This document shows, piece after piece, positions 7,017 through 16,238 of a stretch of DNA of 64,000 nt. Position 1 is the first letter of the stretch. Every line of letters begins with the position of its first letter. The notes under the pieces were generated by a model. The model was given only the letters and a program-made list of their open reading frames with translations, was not told the DNA's origin and did not search any database. This DNA comes from Fimenecus sp052273625 (GTDB lineage: Bacteria; Bacillota; Clostridia; Oscillospirales; Acutalibacteraceae), in NCBI GenBank assembly GCA_052273625.1, contig DAVZHW010000003.1:100544-164543 (forward strand), given 5' to 3'. The translations under genes were made by a program, and so were the position numbers.

Positions 7017-8333
7017 ATGGAGCTTTATGAAAAAATAGTAAACGGCGAGGAAAAAATTTCTCTTGTCGGTCTCGGCTATGTGGGAATGCCTATTGCCGTT
7101 GCTTTTTCAAAAAAAGTTAAGGTTGTAGGCTTTGACCTTAATGCAAAAAAGATTGAGCTTTACAAAAGCGGAATTGACCCGACAAACGAGGTGGGCGATG
7201 ACGCAATCAAGAGCTGTACGGTTAATTTTACGGCTGATGAAACAAAATTGCGTGAGGCTAAATTTCATATCGTAGCCGTTCCTACGCCTGTAAACGACGA
7301 CCATACGCCCGACCTTACGCCTGTTGAGGGTGCAAGTGAAATTTTGGGCAGAAACCTTACAAAAGGCTCGGTTGTCGTGTTTGAAAGCACAGTTTATCCC
7401 GGTGTTACCGAGGATGTTTGCGTGCCGATACTTGAAAGAGAATCGGGACTTAAATGCGGCGTGGATTTCAAAATCGGCTACAGCCCCGAAAGAATCAACC
7501 CCGGCGATAAGGTGCACCGCCTTGAAACGATAAAGAAGATTGTCTCGGGTATGGACGAGGAAACTCTCGATACCGTGGCAAAGGTCTATGAGCTTGTTGT
7601 TGAGGCAGGCGTTCACAGAGCAGAGTCAATCAAGGTTGCAGAAGCCGCAAAGGTTATCGAAAACTCACAGAGAGATATTAACATTGCGTTTATGAACGAG
7701 CTTTCGATTATTTTCAACAAGATGGGAATTGACACAAAATCCGTTCTTGAGGCCGCAGGAACAAAATGGAATTTCCTTAAATTCTATCCCGGTCTTGTCG
7801 GAGGTCATTGCATTGGCGTTGACCCGTATTATCTTACATATAAGGCGGAGGAGCTCGGCTATCACAGTCAGATTATCCTCTCAGGCAGAAGAATAAACGA
7901 CGATATGGGCAAGTATGTTGCTGAAAACACCGTTAAAAATCTCATAAAGGCAGACGCTTCCATAAAGAATGCAAAAATCGCCATTCTCGGCTTTACATTT
8001 AAGGAAAATTGCCCCGACACGAGAAATACAAAGATTATCGACATTTACAACGAGCTTCGTGAGTACGGCATTACGCCGATAATCGCAGACCCCGAGGCTG
8101 ATGCCGACGAGGCTAAACGTCTTTACGGAATTGAATTTGTCGATATTAACGATATTAAGGATTGCGACGCAGTAATTCTCGCCGTTGCTCACGAGCAGTT
8201 CAAGGCTGTTTCGATGGCTGATTTTGAAAAGATGTTCAAGCATAATGAAAATGCAAATGTGCTTGTCGATATTAAGGGGCTTCTTGACCGTAAGGAATAT
8301 GAGAATGCCGGATATATTTACTGGAGATTATAA
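7017..8333 (+). CDS. tviB: UDP-N-acetylhexosamine 6-dehydrogenase, TviB/WbpA-like
   Basis: A 438-residue nucleotide-sugar dehydrogenase that oxidises C6 of a UDP-HexNAc to the uronic acid using two NAD+. The N-terminal NAD motif GLGYVG is at about residues 18-23. The catalytic cysteine is in GGHCIGVDP (Cys ~264), and the middle helix carries the KVIENSQRDINIAFMNEL signature. The C-terminal UDP-binding domain contains GFTFKENCPDTRNT. The sequence resembles the VipA/TviB group more than UDP-glucose dehydrogenases. With the following WbpP/TviC-like epimerase it would give UDP-GalNAcA, or the GlcNAcA form depending on order. A negatively charged polymer is therefore expected. Confidence 0.88.
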   Translation: MELYEKIVNGEEKISLVGLGYVGMPIAVAFSKKVKVVGFDLNAKKIELYKSGIDPTNEVGDDAIKSCTVNFTADETKLREAKFHIVAVPTPVNDDHTPDLTPVEGASEILGRNLTKGSVVVFESTVYPGVTEDVCVPILERESGLKCGVDFKIGYSPERINPGDKVHRLETIKKIVSGMDEETLDTVAKVYELVVEAGVHRAESIKVAEAAKVIENSQRDINIAFMNELSIIFNKMGIDTKSVLEAAGTKWNFLKFYPGLVGGHCIGVDPYYLTYKAEELGYHSQIILSGRRINDDMGKYVAENTVKNLIKADASIKNAKIAILGFTFKENCPDTRNTKIIDIYNELREYGITPIIADPEADADEAKRLYGIEFVDINDIKDCDAVILAVAHEQFKAVSMADFEKMFKHNENANVLVDIKGLLDRKEYENAGYIYWRL

Positions 8334-8335
8334 TT

Positions 8336-9310
8336 ATGGGATATAAGAATTTGAAGTTTGAGCCGGGCACACTGTTTCTTGTAACGGGTGCGGCAGGCTT
8401 TGTAGGCTCTAACCTTTGCGAAGCAATACTCAATATGGGCTATAAGGTCAGAGCGCTTGACGATCTTTCGACAGGCAAGCAGAAGAATGTCGATATGTTT
8501 CTCGGCAACCCGAATTACGAATTTATCAAGGGCGATATTAAGGACCTTGACACCTGCTTGAAGGCGTGCGAGGGCGTGGATTACGTTCTCAATCAGGCTG
8601 CTTGGGGAAGTGTTCCGAGAAGCCTTGAGATGCCTATCTTTTATTGCAAAAACAATATTGAGGGAACACTTAATATGCTCGAAGCGGCAAGGCAAAACGG
8701 CGTTAAAAAGTTCGTCTATGCTTCTTCCTCCTCGGTTTACGGCGACGAGCCGAATTTGCCCAAGACCGAGGGCAGAGAGGGCACCCTTCTCTCTCCGTAT
8801 GCTCTTACAAAGCGTTGCGACGAAGAATGGGCAAAGCTTTACACAATGCATTACGGACTTGATACCTACGGAATGAGATATTTTAATGTTTTCGGCAGAC
8901 GTCAAGACCCCGACGGTGCGTATGCGGCGGTTATACCGAAATTCTTAAAGCAGCTTATGCACGGAGAGGTGCCGACCATTAACGGCGACGGCAAGCAGAG
9001 CCGTGATTTTACATATATTGACAATGTTATTGAGGCAAACCTCAAGGCGTGCCTTGCTTCACATGAGGCGGCAGGTAATGCGTTCAACATTGCCTACGGC
9101 GGAAGAGAATATCTGATTGACATTTATTACGGGCTTACAAAGGCACTCGGAATTGATGTTGAGCCGAATTTCGGACCCGACAGAAAGGGCGATATCAAGC
9201 ACTCAAACGCCGATATTTCAAAGGCTAAAAAGCTGCTCGGCTACGACCCGGATTACAGCTTTCAAGACGGAATTAAGCTTGCGATTGAGTGGTATAAGGA
9301 GAATTTGTAA
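8336..9310 (+). CDS. tviC: UDP-GlcNAc(A) 4-epimerase, WbpP/TviC-like
   Basis: A 324-residue extended short-chain dehydrogenase. NAD motif TGAAGFVG at about residues 17-24; catalytic serine-rich stretch YASSSSVYGD and YxxxK in SPYALTKR (~155). The segment NQAAWGSVPRSLEMP is characteristic of the WbpP/TviC group, which epimerises C4 of UDP-GlcNAc or UDP-GlcNAcA. It begins 2 bases after the dehydrogenase stop, and the pair reproduces the TviB-TviC module of Salmonella Vi antigen. Product is probably UDP-GalNAcA or UDP-GalNAc. Confidence 0.88.
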   Translation: MGYKNLKFEPGTLFLVTGAAGFVGSNLCEAILNMGYKVRALDDLSTGKQKNVDMFLGNPNYEFIKGDIKDLDTCLKACEGVDYVLNQAAWGSVPRSLEMPIFYCKNNIEGTLNMLEAARQNGVKKFVYASSSSVYGDEPNLPKTEGREGTLLSPYALTKRCDEEWAKLYTMHYGLDTYGMRYFNVFGRRQDPDGAYAAVIPKFLKQLMHGEVPTINGDGKQSRDFTYIDNVIEANLKACLASHEAAGNAFNIAYGGREYLIDIYYGLTKALGIDVEPNFGPDRKGDIKHSNADISKAKKLLGYDPDYSFQDGIKLAIEWYKENL

Positions 9311-9328
9311 TTTTTTGGAGGTGCTCCA

Positions 9329-10549
9329 TTGAAAATTTTACAGATAAATGTTGTCAATAAAATACTTTCAACCGGCAGAAATGTTGCTGAGATGAACAGC
9401 TATTTTGAAGAAAAAGGCAATATCTGCGCTACGGCTTATTCAAAAGGACCGAGCACAGACCCGAAACATGAATTTGTTATCGGCAGCTCGCTCGATGTCA
9501 AGGTTCATGCTTTACTGTCGAGATTATTCGGAAAGCAGGGATATTTTTCGTTTTCGTCAACAAGAAAGCTTCTGAAATTTATGGATGACTTTGCCCCTGA
9601 TATAGTTGTGCTTAACAATCTGCATGGCAATTACATAAATTTACCTATGCTTCTCGAATACCTTGCGAAGAAAAATATTATTACGGTGGCTGTGCTCCAC
9701 GATTGCTGGTTTTTTACAGGAAAATGCTGTCATTATACCGTTGATAAGTGTTATCGTTGGCAAAAGGACTGCGGCAGCTGCCCGAGTCTTAAAAAGTACA
9801 ATGTCAGTTGGTTTTTTGACAAAACGCCCGAAATGCTCCGTGATAAAAAGAGGCTTTTCGGCAATATAAAAAATCTTGCTGTTGTCGGTGTTTCCGATTG
9901 GCTCTGCGGCGAAGCAAAAAAAGCCCCCGTCTTTAAAAATGCAAGGGCGCTAACAAGAATATATAATTGGATTGATACTGATTTCTTTAAGCCTGCGGAT
10001 ACTGTTGCGTTGCGTAAGGAATTGGGAGTTGAGAATAACAAAATAATTCTTTTTGCGGCAAGCAATTGGACAATGCAAAAGGGACTTAAAACGGCAAAAG
10101 AAGTCAGCGAAAGACTTGGCGAAAATGAAACAATGCTTGTTGTCGGTAATCTTCCGGACGGCTTCGAATTTAATGACCGTGTAATTGTTCGTCCGAGAAC
10201 AGATTCTATGGAGCAGCTTATAGAGTATTATTCTCTTGCGGATGTTTTTGTTCAACCCTCGCTTGAGGAAACCTTCGGTAAGGTAATCGCCGAGGCGGAG
10301 GCATGCGGAACTCCCGTTGTCTGCTTCAACTCTACCGCAAACCCCGAAATTGTGGGTGAAGGCTGTGGAGAAAGGGTTGCTCCGGGCGACCTTGACGGCT
10401 TGATGCTTGCGATAAGGCGAGTGCTAAAAAACGGCAGAGACGCATATTCGCAAAATTGCCGTAATTTTGTAATTGATAATTTTAATCTTGAAAAAAGTAT
10501 GGAGCAATATGCTTCGCTTTTTGAAAAAATGATTAAGGAGAAACAGTAA
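9329..10549 (+). CDS. Family 4 glycosyltransferase (paralogue A)
   Basis: A 406-residue GT-B enzyme. The N-terminal half carries LHDCWFFTGKC and a Cys-rich stretch (CCHYTVDKCYRW ... CGSCPSL, about residues 134-153) seen in a GT4 subgroup of capsule loci. The C-terminal donor domain holds the PSLEETFGKVIAEAEACG segment (~310), containing the EX7E-like motif. The start is TTG 9329 behind a strong GGAGGTG at about 9316-9322. It ends by a 1-base overlap with the next start. The protein at 13953-15158 is a clear paralogue sharing YINLPMLLEYLAKK and LHDCWFFTGKC. Substrate is unknown. Confidence 0.85.
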   Translation: MKILQINVVNKILSTGRNVAEMNSYFEEKGNICATAYSKGPSTDPKHEFVIGSSLDVKVHALLSRLFGKQGYFSFSSTRKLLKFMDDFAPDIVVLNNLHGNYINLPMLLEYLAKKNIITVAVLHDCWFFTGKCCHYTVDKCYRWQKDCGSCPSLKKYNVSWFFDKTPEMLRDKKRLFGNIKNLAVVGVSDWLCGEAKKAPVFKNARALTRIYNWIDTDFFKPADTVALRKELGVENNKIILFAASNWTMQKGLKTAKEVSERLGENETMLVVGNLPDGFEFNDRVIVRPRTDSMEQLIEYYSLADVFVQPSLEETFGKVIAEAEACGTPVVCFNSTANPEIVGEGCGERVAPGDLDGLMLAIRRVLKNGRDAYSQNCRNFVIDNFNLEKSMEQYASLFEKMIKEKQ

Positions 10550-11604
10550 TGGCAAAGCTTTCTGTTATTATCCCGATATACAACGCCGAAGAATACTTAC
10601 ACGAATGTATCGACAGCACGCTCAGACAGACAATGAACGACATTGAAATCGTCTTAGTTGATGACGGTGCTACCGATTCAAGTCCGCAGATTTGCGACGC
10701 TTATGCAAAAAAAGATTCGAGAGTTCGTGTTGTTCATAAGCCGAACGGCGGCGTTTGTGATGCGAGAAACGCAGGAATAAAAGAAGTTAAAACCGAATAT
10801 TTTACTTTTCTTGAAAGCGACGATTGGCTTCCCGATGACGCACTTGAAAAGATGTACAAATATGTTGAGAGCGACAAAGCGGATTTTGTTATAGGCTCAT
10901 ATTACAAAATTTCAACCTCGGGTACAACAGTAAAGCACCCATTGCCCGAAAAGGAAATTAAGTTTAATGCCGAAACAATAAAAACTCAGCTCCTTGAATA
11001 TGTTATGGGGCTTACGGGGGAGAGGCTTAAAACACCCGGAAATGTCGATTCGCTTTTGACCGACACCGCAAAGCTTTATAAGACCTCTATTGTCCGTGAA
11101 AACGAAATTTATTGGATAAGCAGAAAAGAGATTTACTCGGACTGCCTTGACTATATTTTACGCTATGCAAATTGCTGTGAAAGCGCCGTGTTCTTTGATG
11201 AGCCGGTGTATTATTACAGACGGACAAACACAGGCTCGCAGACCGCAGGTTACAGAGAAAAAACGGTTGAGCTTTGGCTTGTGCAGTTTGAGGCGATGAA
11301 GAAATTTATCGAGGATAACAAGCTCCCGAATTTGTATACGGCATTTTATTCGAGAGTTTGCTTTTCGATTATCCCGATAGGCGGAAATGCATACAGAGCA
11401 GGCGACAGAAAAAAGGGTATGGAGCAGATAAAAAAGGCTCTTAAAAACCCGATATATAAAGAGGCGTTTGATAATTTCAATATCAACGATTTACCCGTTC
11501 ATTTCAGACCGCTTTTCTTTTTTGCAAAGCATAAAATGTACAACTCGTTCTATGAAATGACCGTGATTATGCGAAAGATAATGAACAGACAAAGAGGAAT
11601 GTAA
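10549..11604 (+). CDS. Family 2 glycosyltransferase
   Basis: A 351-residue GT-A enzyme with the classic N-terminus SVIIPIYNAEEYL, the nucleotide-binding LVDDGATDSS (~36-45) and the ESDDW metal motif (~90), followed by a helical C-terminal extension that may touch the membrane. It overlaps the preceding stop by one base (TAATG), implying coupling, and is followed by another GT2. It adds one sugar to the growing lipid-linked repeat. The donor cannot be read from sequence. Confidence 0.87.
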   Translation: MAKLSVIIPIYNAEEYLHECIDSTLRQTMNDIEIVLVDDGATDSSPQICDAYAKKDSRVRVVHKPNGGVCDARNAGIKEVKTEYFTFLESDDWLPDDALEKMYKYVESDKADFVIGSYYKISTSGTTVKHPLPEKEIKFNAETIKTQLLEYVMGLTGERLKTPGNVDSLLTDTAKLYKTSIVRENEIYWISRKEIYSDCLDYILRYANCCESAVFFDEPVYYYRRTNTGSQTAGYREKTVELWLVQFEAMKKFIEDNKLPNLYTAFYSRVCFSIIPIGGNAYRAGDRKKGMEQIKKALKNPIYKEAFDNFNINDLPVHFRPLFFFAKHKMYNSFYEMTVIMRKIMNRQRGM

Positions 11605-11606
11605 GC

Positions 11607-12650
11607 GTGATGGAACCTTTGGTAAGCGTGGTTATACCCGTATATAAAACCGAAAAATATGTCATAAAAAGCGTCAATTCGATTTTGACTCAAGCCTATA
11701 AAAATCTTGAGGTCATTATCGTTGATGACGGCTCGCCCGATGCATGCCCGAAAATTTGCGACGAGCTTAAAAAGACGGATGAGAGAATAACCGTTATCCA
11801 TAAGGAAAACGGCGGACTTTCGTCTGCAAGAAACGCAGGAATCGATGCGGCGCACGGCGAATACATACTTTTCCTTGACTCCGACGATACGCTGGAGGCT
11901 TCTGCCATTAAGGAAATGGCAGAAAAGGCAAATGATGAAAAATGCGACGCTGTAATTCCGAACACATACTATAAGACCTATGACAACAGCGATAAAAAAG
12001 TAAAGTCGGCACATTTTACCGAGGATATGTTTTCAAAGGACCCGAAAATATTTGCTCTTGATGTGCTAATCGGAAAGGGCAGGGCAAGGCGTTCTACTGC
12101 GGTTTTATACTCCCTGCCGCTTATAAAAAACAACGGTATAAGATATCCGTTAGGAAGAATATCGGAGGATTTCTTTTTCAATCTTGATTTCTTTTCGGCG
12201 GCAGAAAGCATTGCTCTTTATGAAAAGCCGTCATTGAACAATCTTAAAAGAGAAGGCAGCATTTCCTCCTCGTATTATGAAAATTTCTTTGACACCGTCA
12301 TTGAAATGGATGTCAGAGTAGAAGAGTTTATCGCAAAAATCGACAATGATAAATATAAAGACTATATTTACGGAAGAAGAGAAACCTTGCTTTTCAGAAA
12401 TATCTTGATATTTGCGATAAATGTTATGGGAGACTCTAAAACCTCTTATCACAAAAGAGTCTTAAAATGCGTGCGGATGTTTAAGAACGAAAGGCTTAAA
12501 GCTGCGCTTGAAAGCGGAGCCGGAACGCCGTTCTTTGAGGGAAAATTTCAAAGATTTTATATGGGCTTTTCATTAAAGCTTATAAGAATGAAATTGTATC
12601 GTTTAACTTGCTTGCTTGCATTTGTTGCAGCAGGAATAAATACTGTTTGA
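11607..12650 (+). CDS. Family 2 glycosyltransferase
   Basis: A 347-residue GT-A enzyme with VSVVIPVYKTEKYV, IVDDGSPDACP and FLDSDDT metal motif (~90). The GTG at 11607 is given as start because AGAGG at 11593-11597 is well spaced; ATG 11610 is equally possible and changes only one residue. The C-terminal ~100 residues are basic and partly hydrophobic, consistent with peripheral membrane contact. It is the third consecutive glycosyltransferase of this part of the operon. Confidence 0.87.
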   Translation: MMEPLVSVVIPVYKTEKYVIKSVNSILTQAYKNLEVIIVDDGSPDACPKICDELKKTDERITVIHKENGGLSSARNAGIDAAHGEYILFLDSDDTLEASAIKEMAEKANDEKCDAVIPNTYYKTYDNSDKKVKSAHFTEDMFSKDPKIFALDVLIGKGRARRSTAVLYSLPLIKNNGIRYPLGRISEDFFFNLDFFSAAESIALYEKPSLNNLKREGSISSSYYENFFDTVIEMDVRVEEFIAKIDNDKYKDYIYGRRETLLFRNILIFAINVMGDSKTSYHKRVLKCVRMFKNERLKAALESGAGTPFFEGKFQRFYMGFSLKLIRMKLYRLTCLLAFVAAGINTV

Positions 12651-12660
12651 GGTGTAGGGC

Positions 12661-13956
12661 TTGCGAATACTTATTGTATCAAACTCTCCGTGGAGAAATG
12701 ATAACAGCTTCGGCAATTCGTTTTCAAATATTTTTGAGGGAATTCCGGATTTGGAAATTGCGAATATTTGTTGTAAATACGGTCATCCCGAAAGCAACTG
12801 TATTTCAAGATGTTATCAGATAACTGAAAAATCATTGCTTAAAAATCTTATGAAAAAGGGCACTTCCGGTAAGGAAATTGCGGTAAATGACGCTCCTAAA
12901 GAGGATGATTCCGCACAAAGCGGAGAAAAGACCTTTAATAAAATAAAAAAATATAAGAGTATCCCGATGTTTTGGGCGCAGGCGATGATATGGAAAATCG
13001 GTCGTTGGTGCTCACCCGAGCTTGTCGAATTTGTTGACAGCTTCAAGCCCGATTTGCTTTTTATACCGATTTACTATTCTCACTATCTCCATGATATAAA
13101 CGAGTTTATACTTAAACGCTTCAATATTCCCGCATTCGGTTATGTTTCCGACGACGTCTATACAATGCGGCAGTTTTCACTCTCGCCGTTTTATTGGATT
13201 GACAGGCTTATTTTAAGAAGAAAAATGAAAAAAGTTTTCTCTTGGTGTAAAAAGATATATGTTATCTCGGAAACGCAAAAGAGGGAATATACAAAAATTT
13301 TCGGAGATAAATTCGAGGTCTTGACTAAGTGCTCGGACTTTGACGACTCAAAACGACCCGAGCTCAAGACTCCGGGCGATACGCTTAAAATGATATATGC
13401 CGGAAATGTCAGCAAGGGAAGATGTAAAATTCTTTCGGAGCTTGCAAAAGCGGTTGAGTATCTTAATTCAGACAAAAAAAGGTTTATGCTTGATATTTAC
13501 ACCTCTACTCCGCTTTCCGACAAGCAAAAGACAAGGCTTAGCATTGACGGCTGCTGCGCTTTACATCCGCCCGTGAGCTATGACGAAATACGCAAGCTTC
13601 AGGCTCAGGCAGATATATTGGTTCACGCAGAAGCTTTTGATTTGAAAGAAAGACTTGCAACACATCAATCGTTTTCAACAAAAATTGTCGATTATCTTGC
13701 AACCAATCGTTGTATTCTTGCGATAGGCGATAAGAGCTGCGCCTCGATAGATTATTTTGTCCGCAATTCCTGCGGTGCGGTTGCACGTTCAAAGGATGAA
13801 ATTACCGTTCAGCTTGAAAAGCTGTATTCCGACAAGTCTCTTTTGAAATATTATGCCGATAAGGCTTGGATTTCGGGAAAGGAAAACCATAACAGAGGCG
13901 AAATGCAAAAGAGGCTTTATGAAAGCCTTGAAAATGCAGTTGGAGGGAATAAATGA
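12661..13956 (+). CDS. GT-B-fold glycosyltransferase, divergent
   Basis: A 431-residue protein with a GT4/GT1-like layout. The N-terminal Rossmann-like region (MRILIVSNSPW) leads into a linker rich in charged residues (~70-100). The C-terminal domain has MIYAGNVSKGR, and around residue 310 a degenerate donor-binding segment (DILVHAEAFDLKERLATHQSFSTKIVDYLA) with the acidic residues in altered spacing. The start is TTG 12661 behind GAGGTG at 12650-12655. It overlaps the next glycosyltransferase by 4 bases (ATGA). Assignment as a glycosyltransferase is firm by fold and context, but the subfamily is uncertain. Confidence 0.75.
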   Translation: MRILIVSNSPWRNDNSFGNSFSNIFEGIPDLEIANICCKYGHPESNCISRCYQITEKSLLKNLMKKGTSGKEIAVNDAPKEDDSAQSGEKTFNKIKKYKSIPMFWAQAMIWKIGRWCSPELVEFVDSFKPDLLFIPIYYSHYLHDINEFILKRFNIPAFGYVSDDVYTMRQFSLSPFYWIDRLILRRKMKKVFSWCKKIYVISETQKREYTKIFGDKFEVLTKCSDFDDSKRPELKTPGDTLKMIYAGNVSKGRCKILSELAKAVEYLNSDKKRFMLDIYTSTPLSDKQKTRLSIDGCCALHPPVSYDEIRKLQAQADILVHAEAFDLKERLATHQSFSTKIVDYLATNRCILAIGDKSCASIDYFVRNSCGAVARSKDEITVQLEKLYSDKSLLKYYADKAWISGKENHNRGEMQKRLYESLENAVGGNK

Positions 13957-15158
13957 AGGTAGTACATATAAACGCAGTCTATAAAATCGGCTCGACGGGC
14001 AGAAGTCTTATGGAGCTTGATGAGGATTTGAACGCAAACGGCGTTGAGTCCTACTGTGCCTGTTCGAGAACTTACGGCTGCGAAAATGTATATCAAATCG
14101 GCAACGAAATGTCGATAAAAACCCATGCCTTGATGTCAAGACTTACCGGTATGCAAGGCTATTTTTCAAAAGGAAACACAAAAAAGCTTATTGATTACAT
14201 AGACGGTATAGCCCCCGATGTAGTTCAGTTGCACAATCTCCATGCAAATTACATAAATCTTCCTATGTTGCTTGAATATCTTGCAAAAAAAGATATTGCA
14301 ACCGTTATAATGCTTCACGACTGCTGGTTTTTTACGGGCAAATGTATGCATTATACGACCGAGGGCTGTTATAAATGGGAAACGCTTTGTCATGATTGCA
14401 CCCAGCTTCACGAGGGCAACGACAGCTGGTTTTTTGACAGAACAAAAAAAGTACATTCGGATAGGATAAGGCTGTTCAATGCAATTCCGAGGCTTGCGAT
14501 AGTGGGCATTTCGGATTGGGTTACAAATGAATGCCGCCGCTCTCCGATAGCAAAAAATGCAAAAATAATCAAAAGAGAATATCTTTGGATAGATATGAAT
14601 AAATTTAAGCCCGTTTCGGCTGAAGAAAAGAAGCGTGAAATGGGGCTTGAAAATAAATTTGTTATAATCGGCGTGGCTGAGCAGTGGGGAGACGCAAAGG
14701 GCTTGCCGCAATTCCTCGACCTTGCCGAAAAAATATCGGACGATAAGGTGATCTTACTTGTCGGAAATCCTGCCGAGGGCGTAAAGCTGCCCGACAATAT
14801 CATTTCAATCGGCAGAACAAACTCACAGGAGGAGCTTGCGCTTTATTACTCGCTTGCCGATGTTTTTGTTACATTTTCTTATCAGGAAACCTTCGGAAAG
14901 GTGTCGGCGGAGGCAATTTCCTGCGGCACACCCGTTGTTTGTTATAATTCTACCGCCTGCCCCGAATTGGTCGGAGAGAACTGCGGAAAAGCGGTCAATA
15001 TCGATGAAAAGGACGGAATATTCAAGGCGATAAATGAAATTGCCGCAAACGGCAAAGAGCATTACAGAGATTCGTGCATAAGCTTTGCACATAAAAACTT
15101 CTCAAGAGAAAAGATTGCAAAGGAATTTATCAAGCTTTATGAAGAATTGGTAAAATAA
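13953..15158 (+). CDS. Family 4 glycosyltransferase (paralogue B)
   Basis: A 401-residue GT-B enzyme closely related to the one at 9329-10549. Shared features include the N-terminal K(I/V)xxIN start, HALMSRLTGMQGYFS versus HALLSRLFGKQGYFS, YINLPMLLEYLAKK and LHDCWFFTGKC, plus the Cys-rich insert. The donor-site segment SYQETFGKVSAEAISCG is near residue 309. Its ATG lies inside the upstream stop (ATGA overlap). The two paralogues probably act on related acceptors or add related sugars; which one is unknown. Confidence 0.85.
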   Translation: MKVVHINAVYKIGSTGRSLMELDEDLNANGVESYCACSRTYGCENVYQIGNEMSIKTHALMSRLTGMQGYFSKGNTKKLIDYIDGIAPDVVQLHNLHANYINLPMLLEYLAKKDIATVIMLHDCWFFTGKCMHYTTEGCYKWETLCHDCTQLHEGNDSWFFDRTKKVHSDRIRLFNAIPRLAIVGISDWVTNECRRSPIAKNAKIIKREYLWIDMNKFKPVSAEEKKREMGLENKFVIIGVAEQWGDAKGLPQFLDLAEKISDDKVILLVGNPAEGVKLPDNIISIGRTNSQEELALYYSLADVFVTFSYQETFGKVSAEAISCGTPVVCYNSTACPELVGENCGKAVNIDEKDGIFKAINEIAANGKEHYRDSCISFAHKNFSREKIAKEFIKLYEELVK

Positions 15159-15167
15159 AGGGATAAT

Positions 15168-16220
15168 ATGAATATTTATGTCGCAAATATACTTGTCACG
15201 CTGATAAGCGGCTTAATGCTTCTTCTTATACGGCCCACGCCCAACAAAAGAAAGGCTTTTATCTGCTTATCAACTGTTCAATGGATACTTATATCGGGAC
15301 TTCGAGGAATGAGCGTCAGCCCCGATATGTATTCCTATAAATTAAGATATCAGACAGCAATGCGTACGTCATGGAGGCAGGTATTCAGAGCGTTTTATGA
15401 TGTTTACGTAAACGAAGAGGGAAAGGACCCCGGCTATACGCTTTTTGAAAAAATAACACAGCTTTTTATAAGAAATTATCAGGCTTATCTGTTTATAGTA
15501 GCGGTTATATTTTTTGTTTGTCTTGCCGTTTGGATATACCGAAATTCAAAGCTTCCGTGCTTTAGTTATCTGATTTTTTCAGCGTTCCTTTTCGGCTTTT
15601 ACGCAATAACGGGAACACGTCAGACCATTGCGACGGCTCTCGTTGTGCTCATAGGCTCGGAGCTTATCAAACGCCGACAGTTTTGGAAATTTTTGCTTGT
15701 ATGCGCCGTTGCGTTTACAATACATAAGTCATCAATGGTTGCCTTACCGTTTTACTTCATTTCCCAAAAGGAAATTACCGCAAAGTATTCTCTTGCGGTG
15801 TTCGGTGCGTTTCCGATACTCTTTATTTTCAAAAATCAGTATGTCGAAGTGCTCAAATACATTTCAGGTTATGATTACGACGCCTTCGAAAGCTCGGGTG
15901 CATACGGCTTTACCCTTGTATATATGGCTGTGTCTGCGGTTGCTATGATACTTATCAGATACATAAAGGCGAATACGGAAAATTACAAAATGTACTATAA
16001 CGCACTGTTTATGGGTTCGCTGTTTCTTCCTGCGGTTTTCGTAAATCCGGCGCTGATGCGAGTGGTACAGTATTTTACGCTTTATCTTATGCTTATGATT
16101 CCGGAAATCGTATATGCTATCGAAAAAAAGTACAGGACTATGGCTTATGCTGCAATGGTATTCGTGTTGTTCCTTGCGTCGAACGTTTATAATTACAGCT
16201 ATCAATTTTTTTGGCAATAA
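15168..16220 (+). CDS. EpsG-family polysaccharide polymerase (copy 1)
   Basis: A 350-residue polytopic membrane protein of the EpsG type, a family thought to polymerise repeat units in the Wzx/Wzy-like pathway. Signature features are ISGLRG near residue 45, ARxDxxYR-like MYSYKLRY (~62) and the stretch FSAFLFGFYAITGTRQTIA near residue 142, with about ten hydrophobic helices. It lies 9 bases after a glycosyltransferase. A second gene of identical length follows directly. The function is inferred from family and locus. Confidence 0.82.
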   Translation: MNIYVANILVTLISGLMLLLIRPTPNKRKAFICLSTVQWILISGLRGMSVSPDMYSYKLRYQTAMRTSWRQVFRAFYDVYVNEEGKDPGYTLFEKITQLFIRNYQAYLFIVAVIFFVCLAVWIYRNSKLPCFSYLIFSAFLFGFYAITGTRQTIATALVVLIGSELIKRRQFWKFLLVCAVAFTIHKSSMVALPFYFISQKEITAKYSLAVFGAFPILFIFKNQYVEVLKYISGYDYDAFESSGAYGFTLVYMAVSAVAMILIRYIKANTENYKMYYNALFMGSLFLPAVFVNPALMRVVQYFTLYLMLMIPEIVYAIEKKYRTMAYAAMVFVLFLASNVYNYSYQFFWQ

Positions 16221-16238
16221 ATATTTAAGGAATAGTTT

